A stretch of DNA of 49,275 bases. It comes from Acinetobacter silvestris (GTDB taxonomy: Bacteria > Pseudomonadota > Gammaproteobacteria > Pseudomonadales > Moraxellaceae). Of this stretch, positions 19,036 to 31,039 are shown in pieces (the stretch's first letter is position 1; each line of letters opens with the position of its first letter). A model generated the notes under the pieces. It was not told the origin of the DNA. It did no database searches and was given only the letters and a program-made list of their open reading frames with translations. The stretch covers positions 1-49,275 of the forward strand of contig NZ_NEGB01000012.1 in the NCBI RefSeq assembly GCF_002135235.1. Direction: 5' to 3'. A program made the translations under genes and the position numbers.

Positions 19036-19404
19036 TTAATCCATTCTGATTCTATCCATTACTTTGCAGAATCTAAGTTCTGTAATTTTCCACGCTTCTT
19101 GGTAAACCCATAACTCTTGAATAACAGTAGCTTCATCTTCTAACTCTAAAGTCACAATGCATTGCGTGAGTTCACGATTAAACTCTAATTCTTCACTCAA
19201 TACATTCGGCTTTTGTGGTTTCCAAACTCCATTTTTAACTGCATGCGCAATTTTTTCATAGCGCATTAAATTACTTTCAGTCATTCCTTTTTTTTCATTA
19301 ATCACTTTAAAATTTTGATCTTCATGTTCTGCTAAAACAACACAATTTCCAGTAAAAAAAGCATTTATCCAACTATCACGTGTTTGTTCTAATTGCTTAT
19401 CCAT
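19036..19404 (-). CDS. NTF2-like (SnoaL/DUF4440-type) small protein
   Basis: 122 aa from ATG 19404, which has AGGATAG four to nine bases upstream. A longer frame to 19509 has no ribosome binding site. The pattern of an N-terminal helix (LEQTRDSWINAFFTGNCVVLAEHEDQNFKV) followed by antiparallel strands ending WVYQEAWKITELRFCKV resembles DUF4440/NTF2-like cone-fold proteins. These bind small molecules or act as enzymes. No catalytic residues can be assigned. It is downstream of gyrB in the same direction, separated by the gyrB terminator. Confidence 0.65.
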   Translation of the reverse strand: MDKQLEQTRDSWINAFFTGNCVVLAEHEDQNFKVINEKKGMTESNLMRYEKIAHAVKNGVWKPQKPNVLSEELEFNRELTQCIVTLELEDEATVIQELWVYQEAWKITELRFCKVMDRIRMD

Positions 19405-19540
19405 AACACTATCCTGTTTTATATAAAATAAGTGAATTGACCTAATTTTGGCATAGAAATAAGACATTTTTATAAAAACAATCAAAATAGATGCAAAATG
19501 AATAAACAACGCATCATTTTAAACAAAATTTTACCAAATA

Positions 19541-19568
19541 AAAAAAGCATCCTTCAGGATGCTTTTTT
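19541..19568 (-). terminator. Rho-independent terminator of gyrB
   Basis: AAAAAAGCATCC (19541-19552), loop TTCA, GGATGCTTTTTT (19557-19568). It begins 18 bp after the gyrB stop, with a T tract on the minus strand. Confidence 0.93.
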
Positions 19569-19586
19569 TTATTCGCATTGCTTTAA

Positions 19587-22067
<2,481 letters not shown>

Positions 22068-22110
22068 CTAGTGAAAAATAGCTCTATCCAAAGATGGGTA
22101 AAATCTAAAA

Positions 22111-23193
22111 TCATGTCACAATAACTTGAACTTGACCGTGATCAACATTAAATAATTGGTAAGAAATAGACAAATCATGTAAATGTTTTTTTACTGATTC
22201 ATGGTCTAAAGTAGTCATAAAAACTTGGCTACCAAGTTGGCTTAATCGCGCAATTAAACGGCGCTGTGCAGTTAAATCTAATTCTGCTGTCACATCATCT
22301 AATAATACCACAGTTTCCCTATTACAAGCATGTAACATGGCGATTTGTGATAGCTTTAGCGCCATAATCAATAACTTTTTCTGTCCTCTTGAGAGTACCA
22401 CATCGGCGTCTCCCATAGCGGTTCTTAAGCGTAAATCTGCACGGTGTGGACCATACTCAGTATAACGTCTGTCTAGATCTTTTTGATGATAATGAATCAG
22501 ATCGTGAGCTAAGCCATGCTCCACATGAAACCCTGCACTGTATTCCAATTCAACACTTAAATCTGGTAGCAATTGAGCTAAATCATTCTGCAAATAGGTT
22601 TTCCATTGCTCTACAATTTCAACTCGCTGCGAATGTAAAATCTCACCATAATCGCTGAGCATTTTGTTCCATGGTTCTAAATCGAGTAGCCTTAAATTTC
22701 GTTGTGACTTAAGCAAACTATTACGCTGTTTCAATGCCCGAGAATAATATTGCCATGCATGATAAAACTCAGGTTCCACGTGAAACATCAACCAATCTAA
22801 AAGTTGTCTGCGCGGTTTAGCACCATGATCAATAATATCGGTACTCAACGGATCAATGAGCTGCAACGGTAAAATTTTAGCAAGCTGCCCTTGCGTCGCC
22901 ACCGTATCACCATTGACCTTGATCAATTGCTCACCCGATAAAAGCTTCTGCATGCCTATTTTTTCAGTCGCCGATTGCGCAAATACAATCGCATCTGTCG
23001 TTTCATTTTGAATATAGTTTTTAGGCATATGCGTTCGAAACGAACGCCCCGTCGCTAATAAATGAATTGCTTCTAAAATTGATGTTTTCCCTGAACCATT
23101 TTGCCCATAAAAAACATTAAACGGTTGCAAGCCATGCAGTGCAACCGTTTTTAAATTCCGAACACGTTGTATATTTAAACGCGTAATATGCAT
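22111..23193 (-). CDS. recF: DNA replication and repair protein RecF
   Basis: SMC-like ATPase that loads RecA at single-strand gaps with RecO and RecR. 360 aa: N-terminal [14 protein letters not shown], Walker [10 protein letters not shown] (30-38), the signature [17 protein letters not shown] and Walker [13 protein letters not shown]. The order dnaN-recF-gyrB and short gaps (23 bp to dnaN) are classical. The coding sequence contains a parS-like 16-mer at 22772-22787, read here as part of the codons for Met-Phe-His-Val-Glu. Confidence 0.97.
   Translation of the reverse strand: MHITRLNIQRVRNLKTVALHGLQPFNVFYGQNGSGKTSILEAIHLLATGRSFRTHMPKNYIQNETTDAIVFAQSATEKIGMQKLLSGEQLIKVNGDTVATQGQLAKILPLQLIDPLSTDIIDHGAKPRRQLLDWLMFHVEPEFYHAWQYYSRALKQRNSLLKSQRNLRLLDLEPWNKMLSDYGEILHSQRVEIVEQWKTYLQNDLAQLLPDLSVELEYSAGFHVEHGLAHDLIHYHQKDLDRRYTEYGPHRADLRLRTAMGDADVVLSRGQKKLLIMALKLSQIAMLHACNRETVVLLDDVTAELDLTAQRRLIARLSQLGSQVFMTTLDHESVKKHLHDLSISYQLFNVDHGQVQVIVT
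22772..22787. other. parS-like site inside recF
   Basis: GGTTCCACGTGAAACA matches the parS forms TGTTYCACGTGRAACA at 15 of 16 positions. It is embedded in the recF coding region about 3.4 kb from the probable oriC. Bacterial parS sites often lie inside genes near the origin. Confidence 0.8.
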
Positions 23194-23216
23194 AGTTGAT
23201 CTAAATAGATAGTCAA

Positions 23217-24365
23217 TTAAACACGCATTGGCATGACAACGTAGGTTTGATCCTGTTGTGTAAGATCTTGAACCAACACAGATTGATTTGCCTCAGTCAT
23301 AGTTATTGCAACATCATCACCATCTAAAACACTTAATACTTCTAGAAGATATTGTGCATTAAATGACATTTCCATTGGTGTATTTGCATACTGAATAGCT
23401 AAATCTTCAATCGCCTCATCTTGCTCCGGATTATTGGCACGAAGTTGTAAAGAATCAGCATTAAAGTTCAAAAACACGCCACGTAATTTTTCATTACTTA
23501 AAATAGCCACACGCTGCAATGATTGTTTAAACACATCATGCGCAATCGTCACAACCTTATCACCACCACGTGGAATAACACGACGATAATCAGGGAACTT
23601 ACCATCAATCAACTTCGTGGTGAAACGAACAGTAATATCACCTTGTTCTTTATCACGACTTGGCGTTTGAATGGTTACATTTAATAATTCACGACCAATC
23701 AATAATGTCAATTGATCATCTTCGATGCTCAATAAACGCTGTAATTCAGCAACCGCTTTACGTGGCACAATCGCTTGAATGGCTTGTGTCGCTGATGAAG
23801 AAGCCATAGTTTCACACAATGCTAAACGGTGACCATCGGTGGTCACTGCACGTAAGCGATTGTCATCAATTTCTAACAAGGTTCCAGTCAGATAAAAACG
23901 CACATCCTGCACCGCCATAGCAAATGCAGTTTTTTCAAATAAGCGTTTTAATTCACGTTCAGTCACCTGAACTTGCGTACCTTGACTATTTTCAGTGGTC
24001 AACAATGGATAATCTTCAGCAGGTAAAGTCCCCAAAACAAAGCGACTATTGCCTGACTTTAAGATACAACGTTGATCTTCAGTAATTTGTAGATCAATCA
24101 GTGCTGCTGCAGGTAAAGACTTACAGATATCCATCAATTTACGTGCTGGAACAGTGGTCTCGCCTGCTTGAATACACGCACCTTCATTTAATGTGGTACT
24201 CGCCACCAATTCAACTTCTAAGTCAGAACCTGTAATGGTTAAAGCTTGATTTGTCGCTTGAATTTTTACGTTTGAAAGAATGTTCAAAGTGTGGCGACGT
24301 TCAACTGCTCCAACCACATGGGATAAAACATTGACTAAGCTCTCTTTAGCGATTTTCAAACGCAC
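23217..24365 (-). CDS. dnaN: DNA polymerase III beta sliding clamp
   Basis: Ring-shaped processivity clamp. 382 aa from [33 protein letters not shown], with the three-domain clamp pattern. [18 protein letters not shown] lies in domain 1, [10 protein letters not shown] at the domain 2-3 border, and the C-terminus [10 protein letters not shown] is the hydrophobic-pocket tail typical of beta clamps. It is 107 bp downstream of dnaA and 23 bp upstream of recF. Confidence 0.98.
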   Translation of the reverse strand: MRLKIAKESLVNVLSHVVGAVERRHTLNILSNVKIQATNQALTITGSDLEVELVASTTLNEGACIQAGETTVPARKLMDICKSLPAAALIDLQITEDQRCILKSGNSRFVLGTLPAEDYPLLTTENSQGTQVQVTERELKRLFEKTAFAMAVQDVRFYLTGTLLEIDDNRLRAVTTDGHRLALCETMASSSATQAIQAIVPRKAVAELQRLLSIEDDQLTLLIGRELLNVTIQTPSRDKEQGDITVRFTTKLIDGKFPDYRRVIPRGGDKVVTIAHDVFKQSLQRVAILSNEKLRGVFLNFNADSLQLRANNPEQDEAIEDLAIQYANTPMEMSFNAQYLLEVLSVLDGDDVAITMTEANQSVLVQDLTQQDQTYVVMPMRV

Positions 24366-24472
24366 GGTGGATTCCTCTAAAACTGGATAATTGGGGACAG
24401 ATAAATTTATTTTTTAGCTGTGTACTATGCGGTAGATTATACCGCATTGCAAGAGCAGAATTTGATCAAAAA

Positions 24473-25864
24473 TTAGCTTTGAAGTAAGCGTAATAAGTTC
24501 TTGTAATCTTCATTAAAAATTGGATCTTCACCACGTAAGCTTTGCACTTTTTCACATGCATGCATCACAGTACTGTGATCACGCCCACCAAATGCCATGC
24601 CAATTTCAGGGAAACTATCTCCCGTTAATTCACGTGCTAAACCCATCGCCAATTGGCGTGGTCGTGCAAAAATACGGGTCCGTTTGGGACCTACCAACTC
24701 TTTCAATGGAATACGGAAATATTCACTCACCACACGCTGAATGTTCTCAGTACTAATAGTTCGTGCGCGAATTGCCAATACATCTTTAAGTGATTCACGA
24801 ACCACGTCTAAATCAATTGAAGTGCCTTTAAAACGTGAAATTGCGACCACTTTATTCAGTGCACCCTCAAGTTCACGAACATTGGCAACCACTTGTTGTG
24901 CAATAAATAAAGCACAATTTCGTGGTAAATCGATCCCACTACTTTCTGCTTTTTTCAGCAAAATTTCGATTCGTGTTTCAATATCTGGTGGTTCAACACC
25001 AACTGATAATCCCCAAGAAAAACGCGACACTAAACGCGGATCTAGCTCAGTCAATTCCTTAGGATAACGGTCAGAGGTTAAAATAATTTGCTTAGATTCA
25101 TCGAGTAATGCATTAAACGTATAAAAGAACTCAACCAAACTTGCTTCTTTACCAGCCAGAAGATGAATATCATCCACCAACAATAAATCTAATGAGCGGC
25201 AATTCCTCTTAAATTCTTCAACTTTACCTTTTTGCAAAGAACTCACAAAATCCTGAACAAAACTTTCAGCAGTCATATACATCACACGCGCATTTGGTTT
25301 TGCTTGTAATAAAGCATTTCCAACTGCTTGCATTAAATGAGTTTTACCTAAGCCCGTAGGTCCGTATAAAAACAGCGGATTATGTTGAGATTCACCCAAT
25401 TGGGTTAAAACTTTTCGGCAGGTTTCCGCGGCCATTTGGTTCGAACGACCTTCAACAAATAGAGCAAAGCTAAATAATGGATTTAGTAACCGTTTTTTTG
25501 AGTTTTTAGGCGATACCGTTTCATGTTCTTTATCTTTTTTCGGTTTCGCAATAATAATCTGAGATGATGACGAATCCAATGCAGCAGTAGTCGTTGCAGG
25601 TTGTTCAGCTGCAGATAAAATTGCACCAGGTCGAGAATCAACTGTAATTTCAACTTTACGAACACGGCCTTCTGATAATTGTTCTGCCAAAATAGAAATT
25701 AATTCTAAGTGATGCTCTTGAATATAGCGTGTCCAATATGGATTAGGTGCATAAAGTCGTAATGTATCTCCAACCTCTTCTGCAACCAAAGGACGAATCC
25801 ACATCGCATAGACATTATCAGAGAGCTCTTGTCGCAAGCGAGTTAAGCAGTCCGTCCAAAGCAT
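24473..25864 (-). CDS. dnaA: Chromosomal replication initiator DnaA
   Basis: Binds DnaA boxes and opens oriC. The start MLWTDCLTRLRQELSDNVYAMWI gives 463 aa and follows AAGGGG at good spacing; a longer frame to 25912 is not supported. Domain I is 1-85 and a low-complexity linker follows to about 125. The AAA+ domain has GPTGLGKTH (Walker A), LLLVDDIHLLAGK (Walker B) and the arginine-finger region DPRLVSRFSWG. Domain IV ends with the DNA-binding GGRDHSTVMHACEKV. The upstream gap carries DnaA boxes, so autoregulation is expected. Confidence 0.98.
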   Translation of the reverse strand: MLWTDCLTRLRQELSDNVYAMWIRPLVAEEVGDTLRLYAPNPYWTRYIQEHHLELISILAEQLSEGRVRKVEITVDSRPGAILSAAEQPATTTAALDSSSSQIIIAKPKKDKEHETVSPKNSKKRLLNPLFSFALFVEGRSNQMAAETCRKVLTQLGESQHNPLFLYGPTGLGKTHLMQAVGNALLQAKPNARVMYMTAESFVQDFVSSLQKGKVEEFKRNCRSLDLLLVDDIHLLAGKEASLVEFFYTFNALLDESKQIILTSDRYPKELTELDPRLVSRFSWGLSVGVEPPDIETRIEILLKKAESSGIDLPRNCALFIAQQVVANVRELEGALNKVVAISRFKGTSIDLDVVRESLKDVLAIRARTISTENIQRVVSEYFRIPLKELVGPKRTRIFARPRQLAMGLARELTGDSFPEIGMAFGGRDHSTVMHACEKVQSLRGEDPIFNEDYKNLLRLLQS

Positions 25865-25888
25865 GTGAAACCCCTTATTCAATTCCGT

Positions 25889-26330
25889 TTTAAATTTAAA
25901 ACCAATAACCACCCTATATGGGGGGTCGCCATTCTAACTAAGTTACCCACATCTGTCATGGCTAATTTCAGCTAAATTAGCTTAAAAAAGAAACTTACTG
26001 CTTTTAAATTTAAATTTAAAGCAGATGTGGATAAACTCAACCACAACCTGTGGATAAAATACACCCTAGACTTATCCACAATCCATCAAACCATTTAAAC
26101 CATGTTTATCCACAATCTAAAATGTTGGTTTTTAAATTTAAAACAGTGATTTCCACAGAAAAATGCAGCCCTAATAATAATAAATATAAATTTTAAATTT
26201 GAATTTATTTATAAGGAACTAACCTTTTGTGGATAACTATTCAATCTTGAATTTAAATTCAAACAATGACTAATTTTAAATTTAAACCACAGTTGTAAAT
26301 TTAATTTAAATCGTGTTTATGGATAACTTT
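25889..26330. other. oriC: Probable oriC (dnaA-rpmH intergenic region)
   Basis: The gap holds five perfect DnaA boxes: TTATCCACA at 26072-26080 and 26106-26114, and complements at 26026-26034, 26049-26057 and 26228-26236. One-mismatch boxes lie at 25943-25951 and 26318-26326. Interleaved are AT palindromes of the TTTAAATTTAAA type at 25889-25900, 26003-26020 (two overlapping), 26131-26142, 26192-26206, 26248-26263 (TTGAATTTAAATTCAA) and 26275-26286. Genes diverge on both sides. The dnaA-rpmH gap is the origin in related Pseudomonas. The unwinding element was not located. Confidence 0.85.
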
Positions 26331-26480
26331 GTTGATATCTGTGTGAGTAACTTATATTAACATTATAAAATAAAGAGTTAACATGTGAACATATGTTTTA
26401 TCGATTTTTACAAGTTCGTTATTGGATTTTGCATTTTTGTCTAAAATTGGAACTTATATGTAACTAAAGCGAGTTATACA

Positions 26481-26509
26481 TTGACAGAACAAACAATGCG
26501 CAATAAAAT
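26481..26509 (+). promoter_or_regulatory. Sigma70 promoter of rpmH-rnpA-yidD-yidC
   Basis: TTGACA (26481-26486), exactly 17 bp, then TAAAAT (26504-26509). Nearly consensus and 40 bp before the rpmH start, as expected for a highly expressed ribosomal protein gene. Confidence 0.85.
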
Positions 26510-26548
26510 CGCGAACCTTTATACAAAGATCATTTTTGGAGTTTCGAT

Positions 26549-26683
26549 ATGAAACGTACTTTCCAACCTTCTGAATTAAAGCGTAAGCGTGTTCATGGTT
26601 TCCGCGCTCGTATGGCTACTAAAGCTGGTCGTCAAGTTTTAGCTCGTCGTCGTGCAAAAGGTCGTCATAGCTTAACTGTATAA
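26549..26683 (+). CDS. rpmH: 50S ribosomal protein L34
   Basis: A 44-aa basic protein, [20 protein letters not shown] then [20 protein letters not shown] and LTV, the full canonical L34. GGAG precedes the ATG. It is first in the rightward operon and only nine bases from the longest rnpA reading frame. Confidence 0.98.
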
Positions 26684-26710
26684 GTAAAGTTAATGACCGA
26701 CTTGGGTGTT

Positions 26711-27103
26711 ATGTCACTTTATAGTTTCAGTCCAGAGGTGAGACTCCGCTGTGCTGCAGACTACAAAGGTGTATTTGATGATGCGCTTTTTAAAGTGCAT
26801 CAACCCCACTTTTTATTTCTTGCAAAATTTACCGAACAACCGAAAAGTCGTTTGGGTTTAGTCGTTGCTAAGAAAAAAGTGCGCCGTGCGCATGAAAGAA
26901 ATCGAATAAAACGTATTGCACGTGAAAGCTTTCGCTTACACCAACAACAAATTGAATTATTAGATATTGTAGTGATGCCTAAAATGGGTGCAGATACAGT
27001 TTCTAATGCTGAGTTACATCAGCAATTACAATTTGCGTGGCAAAAATTGCAGCGCCTTGTTAAAAAGCACCATAAAACAGCTACTCCTTCCTCTCAAAAT
27101 TAG
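26711..27103 (+). CDS. rnpA: Ribonuclease P protein component
   Basis: Protein cofactor of RNase P, which cleaves tRNA 5' leaders. From ATG 26711 ([13 protein letters not shown]) the product is 130 aa, the usual length. An in-frame ATG at 26693 would add six residues. The RNR signature region [22 protein letters not shown] is intact except for ordinary variation. It lies between rpmH and yidD as in most bacteria, nine bases before yidD. Confidence 0.95.
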   Translation: MSLYSFSPEVRLRCAADYKGVFDDALFKVHQPHFLFLAKFTEQPKSRLGLVVAKKKVRRAHERNRIKRIARESFRLHQQQIELLDIVVMPKMGADTVSNAELHQQLQFAWQKLQRLVKKHHKTATPSSQN

Positions 27104-27112
27104 AGATAACCA

Positions 27113-27433
27113 ATGGTTCGTTTACTGCATTGGTTGATTCGTTTTTATCAAATTGCGATTAGTCCTTTAATTGGTCCTCGTTGTCGTTATATTCCAACTT
27201 GTTCTCAATATTCATTGGAAGCAATTCATGCTTATGGCGCATTAAAAGGTGGTTGGTTGGCAACTAAGCGATTATGTCGTTGTCATCCTTGGGGTGGACA
27301 TGGTTATGATCCTGTGCCGAAGAAAACAATTCGTTTTATTTCATTTCAGCAAATAGATTCTCAAACGCTTCATGTTGTTGTACCCTTGCGTGAACGTTTT
27401 TTGAACCAAAATCACTCTAACCATTTGGGGTAA
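27113..27433 (+). CDS. yidD: Membrane protein insertion efficiency factor YidD
   Basis: A small protein (106 aa) that assists YidC. The family core [25 protein letters not shown] and [22 protein letters not shown] is fully present, including the conserved cysteines. The N-terminal amphipathic helix ([13 protein letters not shown]) is expected to sit on the membrane. The C-terminal 30 residues are less conserved. It is five bases upstream of yidC. Confidence 0.95.
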   Translation: MVRLLHWLIRFYQIAISPLIGPRCRYIPTCSQYSLEAIHAYGALKGGWLATKRLCRCHPWGGHGYDPVPKKTIRFISFQQIDSQTLHVVVPLRERFLNQNHSNHLG

Positions 27434-27438
27434 TTGAT

Positions 27439-29151
27439 ATGCAACAATGGGCCAGGTTTGCAATTCTCGGGGCCATGTTTGTCACTGCTTATTTATTAAT
27501 TTTAGCTTGGCAAAAAGACTACGGTCACTCCAGTAATGCTGCGCAGCAACCAGCTGCAGTCGTTTCGCAAAATACCTCACAAGCACATATTGCTTCTGAT
27601 CCTGCTAAGGCAGGTGTTGCAGCCCAAACGGCGAATACTGTTGCTCAACAAAAACTGATTACTGTTAAGACAGATCTTTACAATATTTCTATTAATCCCA
27701 AAGGCGGTGATATAGAGCGTGTTGAATTACTGAATCATGATCAAAGCAAAAATAGTAGTCAATCTTTTGTAATGCTCGAAAATGATGCGACACGTAAATA
27801 TATCGCGCAGACTGGTTTTAAAGGTGTAAATGGTACGGATAATGATCCGAATGCCCGACCCTTATATGAAGTAGAAAAAACGGTATATAACTTAGCTGAT
27901 GCTAAATCAGTTAAGAATAAAGATGGTCAAGAAGAGAAAGTCATTTCAGTGCCATTAGTATATAAAACTAATGATAATGTTGAAGTGATTAAAACGTTTA
28001 CCTTTAAACAAGGTGCGTATCCAATTTCGGTAAACCATCAAGTGATTAACCGTAGTCCACAACTATGGCAAGGTCAGTTGTATGGCAATATTGTTCGTGA
28101 TAACTCAGAAGATCCAGGTAAATCTGATCAAGGTATTTTCACTTTAGGCACTTATTTAGGTGGTGCTTGGGGTACGCCTGATGAGCATTACAATAAATTG
28201 AAATTTACCAATTTTAGTGATGAAAAATTGCATAAAGAAGCTCAAGGTGGTTGGGTTGCAATTGTTCAGCATTATTTTGTCAGTGCTTGGATTCCAGGAG
28301 ACTTTAATGGTCAACCATTTAAAGCAACGCTTGAATCCAATAAAGATAATAATTTGAATGTGATTGGTTTCACCTCTCCTGCGATTAATGTACCTGCTGG
28401 TACGTCAATGGCAATTGATGCAACCTTCTATTCAGGTCCAAAAGTTCAGTCTGAATTAAAAGATTTGGCTGTAGGTTTAAACCAAACTGTTGATTATGGT
28501 TGGTTATGGCCGATTGCTAAATTATTGTTCATGGGCTTACAGTTCTTCCATAACATTGTAGGCAACTGGGGTTGGTCAATCATCTTATTGACTATTCTGG
28601 TGAAATTGATTCTTTGGCCATTATCGTCTAAGAGCTATCGCTCTATGGCAAAAATGCGTGTGATTGCACCTGAAATGCAACGCATGAAAGAAGAATTCGG
28701 TGAAGACCGCATGCGTTTCTCTCAAGAAATGATGGCGCTTTATAAGCGTGAACAAGTTAATCCGCTTTCAGGTTGCTTACCATTGCTGATTCAAATGCCA
28801 ATTTTCTTAGCATTGTATTGGGTGTTGATGGAATCGGTAGAACTTCGTCATGCACCTTGGATGCTGTGGATTCAAGATTTGTCTGCAATGGATCCGTGGT
28901 TTATTTTGCCGTTGATCATGGGTTTAACCATGTTTATTCAGCAATCGTTGAATCCGCAACCTGCTGATCCAATGCAAGCCAAAGTTTTCAAAATTATGCC
29001 AATTATGTTTACAGTATTTATGCTGTTCTTCCCTGCTGGCCTAGTTTTATACTGGATTGTGAACAACTCGATCACGATTTTGCAACAAAGCTTTATTAAC
29101 AAAAGTGTTGAGAAAGCACGTTTGAAGAAAGATGTAACTTCGGCTGATTAG
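27439..29151 (+). CDS. yidC: Membrane protein insertase YidC
   Basis: Inserts and folds inner-membrane proteins, alone or with SecYEG. 570 aa: N-terminal membrane segment (FAILGAMFVTAYLLILAW), large periplasmic P1 domain (about 60-340), then the five-segment insertase core starting LWPIAKLLFMGLQFFHN. The core contains the KRMKEEFGEDRMRFS-type cytoplasmic hairpin, LSGCLPLLIQMPIFLALYWVL and FPAGLVLYWIVNN. It is the last gene of the rpmH operon, followed by a terminator. Confidence 0.97.
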   Translation: MQQWARFAILGAMFVTAYLLILAWQKDYGHSSNAAQQPAAVVSQNTSQAHIASDPAKAGVAAQTANTVAQQKLITVKTDLYNISINPKGGDIERVELLNHDQSKNSSQSFVMLENDATRKYIAQTGFKGVNGTDNDPNARPLYEVEKTVYNLADAKSVKNKDGQEEKVISVPLVYKTNDNVEVIKTFTFKQGAYPISVNHQVINRSPQLWQGQLYGNIVRDNSEDPGKSDQGIFTLGTYLGGAWGTPDEHYNKLKFTNFSDEKLHKEAQGGWVAIVQHYFVSAWIPGDFNGQPFKATLESNKDNNLNVIGFTSPAINVPAGTSMAIDATFYSGPKVQSELKDLAVGLNQTVDYGWLWPIAKLLFMGLQFFHNIVGNWGWSIILLTILVKLILWPLSSKSYRSMAKMRVIAPEMQRMKEEFGEDRMRFSQEMMALYKREQVNPLSGCLPLLIQMPIFLALYWVLMESVELRHAPWMLWIQDLSAMDPWFILPLIMGLTMFIQQSLNPQPADPMQAKVFKIMPIMFTVFMLFFPAGLVLYWIVNNSITILQQSFINKSVEKARLKKDVTSAD

Positions 29152-29171
29152 TCTTAACTGAATAGCTGAAT

Positions 29172-29207
29172 AAATCCGCTTAAGATGGTAATCTTAGGCG
29201 GATTTTT
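29172..29207 (+). terminator. Rho-independent terminator of yidC
   Basis: AAATCCGC-TT-AAGAT and ATCTT-A-GGCGGATTT pair around a short loop, followed by T's, 21 bp after the yidC stop. Confidence 0.85.
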
Positions 29208-29233
29208 TATTGTTTTGAAATAGAGAAATTTGA

Positions 29234-30598
29234 ATGACCCGTTTAGCGACTCAAACCACGATTGCTGCAATTGCGACTCCACCTGGTCGTGGAGGTGTGG
29301 GCGTGATTCGTCTATCTGGACCTAAGGCTTATGCAATTGCAGAGGCTTTAACACAAAAAACTTTACCCAAAGCGCGCTTTGCCGGTTTTCGTCAATTTTA
29401 TGATGAACATGGTGAAGTGATGGATGAGGGGGTGGTGATTTGCTTTCCTAATCCGCATTCCTTTACTGGTGAAGATGTGGTGGAGCTGCAAGGGCATGGT
29501 GGGCCTGTAATTCAAAATGCATTGTTAGGACGTTTATTAGAACTCGGAGCAATTGCTGCAAAAGCGGGCGAGTTTTCTATGCGTGCCTTTGAAAATGGCA
29601 AGATGGATTTGGTCCAAGCAGAAGCCATTGCCGATTTGATTGATGCAACCTCTCAAGCAGCAGCGCGTTCTGCAGTACGCTCATTACAAGGTGCTTTTTC
29701 AACGCGGGTTAATACTGTTTTAGAGAAACTCATTCATCTACGTTTACATGTCGAAGCCGCAATTGATTTTCCAGAAGAAGAAATTGACTTTTTAGCGGAC
29801 GGGAAAATTTTAGCATTACTTGAAGATGTACAATCTTCTGTGACTTCAGTCCAGCAATCTGCACGTCAGGGACAGTTATTGCGTGAAGGTTTACAGGTGG
29901 TAATTGCAGGTAAACCCAATGCTGGAAAATCGAGCTTACTGAATGCGTTAGCTGGGGTTGACCGTGCCATTGTGACTGATATTGCGGGTACGACGCGTGA
30001 TGTTTTACATGAAAAAATAACCTTAAATGGCTTGCCGATTACTTTAACGGATACAGCTGGTTTACGTGAAACAGGTGATATTGTTGAAAAAGAAGGGATC
30101 CGCCGTGCTATTCAAGAAATTGAACAAGCCGATTTGTTACTCTTAGTTTATGACTTAAGCCAAGGTGAAGATCCATTACAATTGGCGCAAAACTATTTTT
30201 CTGAGCATATTGAACCAAAACGTTTAATGTTGATTGGGAATAAATGTGATTTAACTGAATTACACACTGAGCTGAGTGATTTTCAAGGTTTTCGTCACGT
30301 CACTGTTTCAGCAAAGCAAGAAATGGGCGTACAAGCACTCATTGAGGCAATTACAGCGCATGCAGGCTTCCAGCCTGAAGAAGATACCTTTATTGCACGA
30401 ACCCGCCATTTAGATGCAATGAAGCGTACCCAGCAGTATCTAGCTGAAGCACATGAGCAACTGACTGTTTATCATGCCGGTGAATTAGTCGCGGAATCGC
30501 TTCGTTTAGCGCAAAATGCTTTGGCTGAAATTACTGGTGATTTTAGCGCGGACGATTTGTTGGGTGAGATTTTTGGTTCATTCTGTATCGGAAAGTAA
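29234..30598 (+). CDS. mnmE: tRNA modification GTPase MnmE
   Basis: With MnmG it makes the 5-(carboxymethyl)aminomethyl group on wobble uridine. 454 aa: N-terminal folate-binding TrmE domain (ATPPGRGGVGVIRLSG), a helical domain, and an inserted G domain with GKPNAGKSSLLNAL, DIAGTTRD, DTAGLRET and GNKCDL. The C-terminus FCIGK carries the catalytic Cys. It follows the yidC terminator by about 25 bp and may have its own promoter. mnmG is not adjacent. Confidence 0.97.
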   Translation: MTRLATQTTIAAIATPPGRGGVGVIRLSGPKAYAIAEALTQKTLPKARFAGFRQFYDEHGEVMDEGVVICFPNPHSFTGEDVVELQGHGGPVIQNALLGRLLELGAIAAKAGEFSMRAFENGKMDLVQAEAIADLIDATSQAAARSAVRSLQGAFSTRVNTVLEKLIHLRLHVEAAIDFPEEEIDFLADGKILALLEDVQSSVTSVQQSARQGQLLREGLQVVIAGKPNAGKSSLLNALAGVDRAIVTDIAGTTRDVLHEKITLNGLPITLTDTAGLRETGDIVEKEGIRRAIQEIEQADLLLLVYDLSQGEDPLQLAQNYFSEHIEPKRLMLIGNKCDLTELHTELSDFQGFRHVTVSAKQEMGVQALIEAITAHAGFQPEEDTFIARTRHLDAMKRTQQYLAEAHEQLTVYHAGELVAESLRLAQNALAEITGDFSADDLLGEIFGSFCIGK

Positions 30599-30651
30599 TC
30601 TCAATTTAAGCGTATATTTTAATGAGTTCCAATAAGTTTTACTGATAATTA

Positions 30652-30684
30652 AAAAGCATTAAGTGGTTATTACTTAATGCTTTT
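30652..30684 (+). terminator. Rho-independent terminator of mnmE
   Basis: AAAAGCATTAAGT (30652-30664), 7-nt loop, ACTTAATGCTTTT (30672-30684). It lies 53 bp after the stop. The following 30685-31039 shows no gene; it should contain the promoter of the next gene (TATAAT at 30875-30880 is a candidate -10 without a good -35). Confidence 0.8.
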
Positions 30685-31039
30685 ATATATATTCCCTTAT
30701 CCCTAAATACTCTATGTGGACTTGAGACTACTTATGTTATGCAACAAGAAATAATATTCCAAAAAATTAGAAATAAGTCGGTCAAAATTTTCATTCAAGT
30801 TGTTCTTGTTTTAAGTGTTTTTCATAAATAGTCTAAAAATGCTGACAAAATTCATCAATTCAAGCAAATAGCTCTATAATATTCACCATCATTACTTGCG
30901 TCAGTCGTTAGGCATAATCACTGAACTTATGGCGCTAGTCACTTTTTTAAGTCAATTCCTTATCCGTGATTCGGCTTATGTTTCAATATTTGGAATCTTA
31001 TGTGTCCGTGGTGATACATAGGATGAGTTAGGTGCCAGC

